A stretch of 64,000 bases of DNA. It comes from Tetragenococcus halophilus subsp. flandriensis. Its GTDB lineage: Bacteria; Bacillota; Bacilli; Lactobacillales; Enterococcaceae. The DNA is taken from positions 1-64,000 of the forward strand of contig NZ_BSUG01000027.1 of NCBI RefSeq assembly GCF_030161475.1, read 5' to 3'. Made by a program: the position numbers and the translations under genes. A model generated the notes under the pieces. It was not told the origin of the DNA, searched no databases, and worked only from the letters and a program-made list of their open reading frames with translations. Shown here piece after piece: positions 61,982 to 64,000 of the stretch. The first letter of the stretch is position 1; every line of letters starts with the position of its first letter.

Positions 61982-64000
61982 TTATTGATTGATTTTTTTT
62001 AATTGTTCAATCCGTTCTTTTACTGTTTGTTGTTTTTCCAGGTAATCTGTTTGTTTGTCACGTTCACTTTGAACTACCTCTGCAGGTGCGTTGGCAACAA
62101 AGCGTTCGTTAGCCAATTTATTTTTCACACGCGCTACTTCTTGATCCCATTTTTCCAATTCTTTTTCCAAACGATTCAACTCTTCGTCAATATTAATTAA
62201 ACCAGCTAATGGTAAATAAATATTTGCGCCAGTCAGAACAGCCGTCATCGCCAACTCAGGTGCTTCTAATTCGCTATCGATGACAAGTTTTTCCGGATTA
62301 CAGAAGCGATCAATATAGTTTTTATTTTCTTTTAGAAATGTTTCAATTCCTTGATCACTCGTTTGAATAAGCAGTGTAATTGGTTTGGAGATCGGTGTAT
62401 TCACTTCAGCACGAATATTGCGTACTGAACGTATCAATTCCATTAACACATTCATGCCTTGTGCTGCATCTTTATCATTAAATTCTGGGTGAACCTCTGG
62501 ATATAATGCTATCACAAGTGAAGTACCATCGTGTGGTATCTTTTCCCAAATTTCTTCCGTTACAAAAGGCATAATCGGATGTAATAAACGCAAAATCTGG
62601 TCTAAAGTATAAACAAGAACGCTCTTGTTCATTTGTTGTGCCTGTTTATCAGAGCCGTAAAGTGTTTCTTTACTCATTTCGATATACCAGTCACAAAAAT
62701 CGTCCCAGATAAAGTTATATAGCTGGCGACCCGCTTCTCCAAACTCGAAACGATCAAATAATTCTGTCACTCTTTCTACTGTTTCGTTTAGGCGTGTTAA
62801 AATCCAACGATCCGCCACTGATTTTTTCCCGCTAAGATCGATATCATCTACAGTCATTTCCTCTACATTCATTAAAACAAAACGAGCTGCATTCCAAATT
62901 TTATTAATGAAGTTCCAAGCAGCATCCATTTTTTCATAACTAAAACGGACGTCTTGTCCAGGAGTAGAACCATTTGATAAAAACCAGCGTAGTGCATCAG
63001 CGCCGTATTGATCAATAACTTCCATCGGATCAATGCCGTTTCCTAGTGATTTACTCATCTTGCGACCTTCTGCATCGCGAATCAGTCCATGAATCAAAAC
63101 ATTTTCAAATGGACGTTCATTAGTAAACTCTAAGCTTTGGAAAATCATACGGCTAACCCAAAAGGAAATAATATCATAACCCGTTACTAGCGTATTCGTT
63201 GGGAAATAACGTTGATACATTTCATTATCAGTATCCGGCCAGCCTAGGGTTGAAAATGGCCATAAGGCAGAGCTAAACCAGGTATCTAAAACATCCTCGT
63301 CTTGGACCCAATTTTGGCTATCTTCAGGAGCTTGCATGCCTACGTATACTTCTCCTGTTTCTTTATGATACCAAGCTGGAATTTGATGTCCCCACCATAA
63401 TTGACGCGAAATTACCCAATCATGGATATTTTCCATCCAACGTAAGAAGGTCTGGTTAAAGCGTGGCGGGTAAAAGTTTACCGCGTCATCTGTTGCTTGA
63501 TTTTCAATTGATTGTTGTGCTAAAGGTTTCATCTTTACAAACCATTGCTTAGATAAACGAGGTTCTACCACTGCATCGCTACGTTCAGAATGCCCCACAC
63601 TATGAACCATTTTTTCTACTTTGATTAAACGTCCTAATTGCTCCAAATCTGAAACAATAGCTTTTCTAGCTTCAAAACGATCCATTCCAGCATACTTACC
63701 GGCGCTTTCATTCATTGTTCCGTCATCATTCATCACATTTACTCGTGGTAAATCGTGTCGATTACCCACTTCAAAGTCATTAGGGTCATGGGCAGGCGTA
63801 ATTTTTACCACACCTGTTCCAAATTCACGATCAACGTATTCATCTGCTACAATTGGAATTTCTCTGTCCATCAAAGGTAAAATAGCAGTTTTTCCTATCA
63901 ATTCTTGATAACGTTCATCTTTGGGATGCACAGCTACCGCCGTATCACCAAGCATAGTTTCAGGGCGAGTTGTAGCAATTTCTACCACCCCAGAACCATC
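61982..64000 (-). CDS. valS: Valyl-tRNA synthetase, C-terminal part (runs off the right edge)
   Basis: The frame is open to the window edge; the visible 673 residues cover the end of the editing domain ([23 protein letters not shown]), the second half of the catalytic domain with [12 protein letters not shown], the anticodon-binding domain and the C-terminal coiled-coil arm (about the last 65 residues). The HIGH motif and N-terminus lie outside the window. ValRS charges tRNA-Val and edits misactivated Thr. Any T-box leader would also be outside. Confidence 0.95.
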   Translation of the reverse strand, partial: DGSGVVEIATTRPETMLGDTAVAVHPKDERYQELIGKTAILPLMDREIPIVADEYVDREFGTGVVKITPAHDPNDFEVGNRHDLPRVNVMNDDGTMNESAGKYAGMDRFEARKAIVSDLEQLGRLIKVEKMVHSVGHSERSDAVVEPRLSKQWFVKMKPLAQQSIENQATDDAVNFYPPRFNQTFLRWMENIHDWVISRQLWWGHQIPAWYHKETGEVYVGMQAPEDSQNWVQDEDVLDTWFSSALWPFSTLGWPDTDNEMYQRYFPTNTLVTGYDIISFWVSRMIFQSLEFTNERPFENVLIHGLIRDAEGRKMSKSLGNGIDPMEVIDQYGADALRWFLSNGSTPGQDVRFSYEKMDAAWNFINKIWNAARFVLMNVEEMTVDDIDLSGKKSVADRWILTRLNETVERVTELFDRFEFGEAGRQLYNFIWDDFCDWYIEMSKETLYGSDKQAQQMNKSVLVYTLDQILRLLHPIMPFVTEEIWEKIPHDGTSLVIALYPEVHPEFNDKDAAQGMNVLMELIRSVRNIRAEVNTPISKPITLLIQTSDQGIETFLKENKNYIDRFCNPEKLVIDSELEAPELAMTAVLTGANIYLPLAGLINIDEELNRLEKELEKWDQEVARVKNKLANERFVANAPAEVVQSERDKQTDYLEKQQTVKERIEQLKKINQ

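Noticed and set aside
1-64000. tRNA, rRNA, replication origin or riboswitch genes
   Set aside because: No cloverleaf, rRNA, DnaA-box cluster or known riboswitch core was recognised by eye on either strand; a tRNAscan-SE or Infernal run would settle this.

Overview
The window is a chromosomal stretch of a low-GC Gram-positive bacterium of the order Lactobacillales. The order of the housekeeping genes (rpmE2-rho-murZ-fba-pyrG, glnR-glnA, hflX-miaA-glpQ, clpP, rpoY-rnjA, folC-valS) and the Gls24/AmaP and EfrAB-like loci point to the family Enterococcaceae. Tetragenococcus or a close relative is my best guess, but this is an inference from gene content, not from a marker gene. I saw no tRNA, rRNA, CRISPR array or complete insertion sequence.

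Layout. Positions 1-758 hold a possible insertion-sequence end, a candidate structured RNA with its own promoter, and a palindromic repeat array. From 759 to about 36 kb the content is accessory and stress-related: an Old Yellow Enzyme with a divergent HxlR regulator; a YxeA/BceAB-type peptide transporter; a two-component system with a PepSY protein; a cyclase; two adjacent frameshifted redox/stress genes beside an ArsR regulator; TspO; a UvrA2-like ABC protein; a lipoprotein; VOC, SDR, acetyltransferase and LysR genes; the Gls24-AmaP envelope-stress locus; a GH3 glycosidase; an orphan lantibiotic-immunity operon (LanFEG with LanRK); a triosephosphate-isomerase-like/YjbQ/aldolase operon with a SorC regulator; a LytTR-DUF3021 pair; and an ABC-F ribosome-protection gene behind a macrolide-type leader peptide. 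From about 36.6 kb to the right edge the content is mostly core: rpmE2, rho, murZ, fba, pyrG, glnRA, hflX, miaA, glpQ, clpP, a two-component system, an EfrAB-like exporter pair, rpoY, rnjA, csp, radC, a HAD phosphatase, folC and the C-terminal part of valS.

Regulation visible in the DNA includes a PyrG-type GGGC start with an attenuator, two GlnR boxes on the glnRA promoter, a CtsR box on the clpP promoter, operator-like palindromes near ArsR, HxlR and SorC, and ribosome-stalling attenuation of the ABC-F gene.

The most unusual feature is a set of eight intergenic arrays. Each consists of short palindromic cores (about 24-32 bp) separated by short spacers and repeated with a period of 40-42 bp, close to four turns of the DNA helix. 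The sequences differ between loci (two families occur twice), but the architecture is the same. They lie at gene 3' ends, half of them between convergent genes. I know of no named element with this design. The candidate RNA at 150-294 and the leader-controlled ABC-F gene are the other main points of interest.
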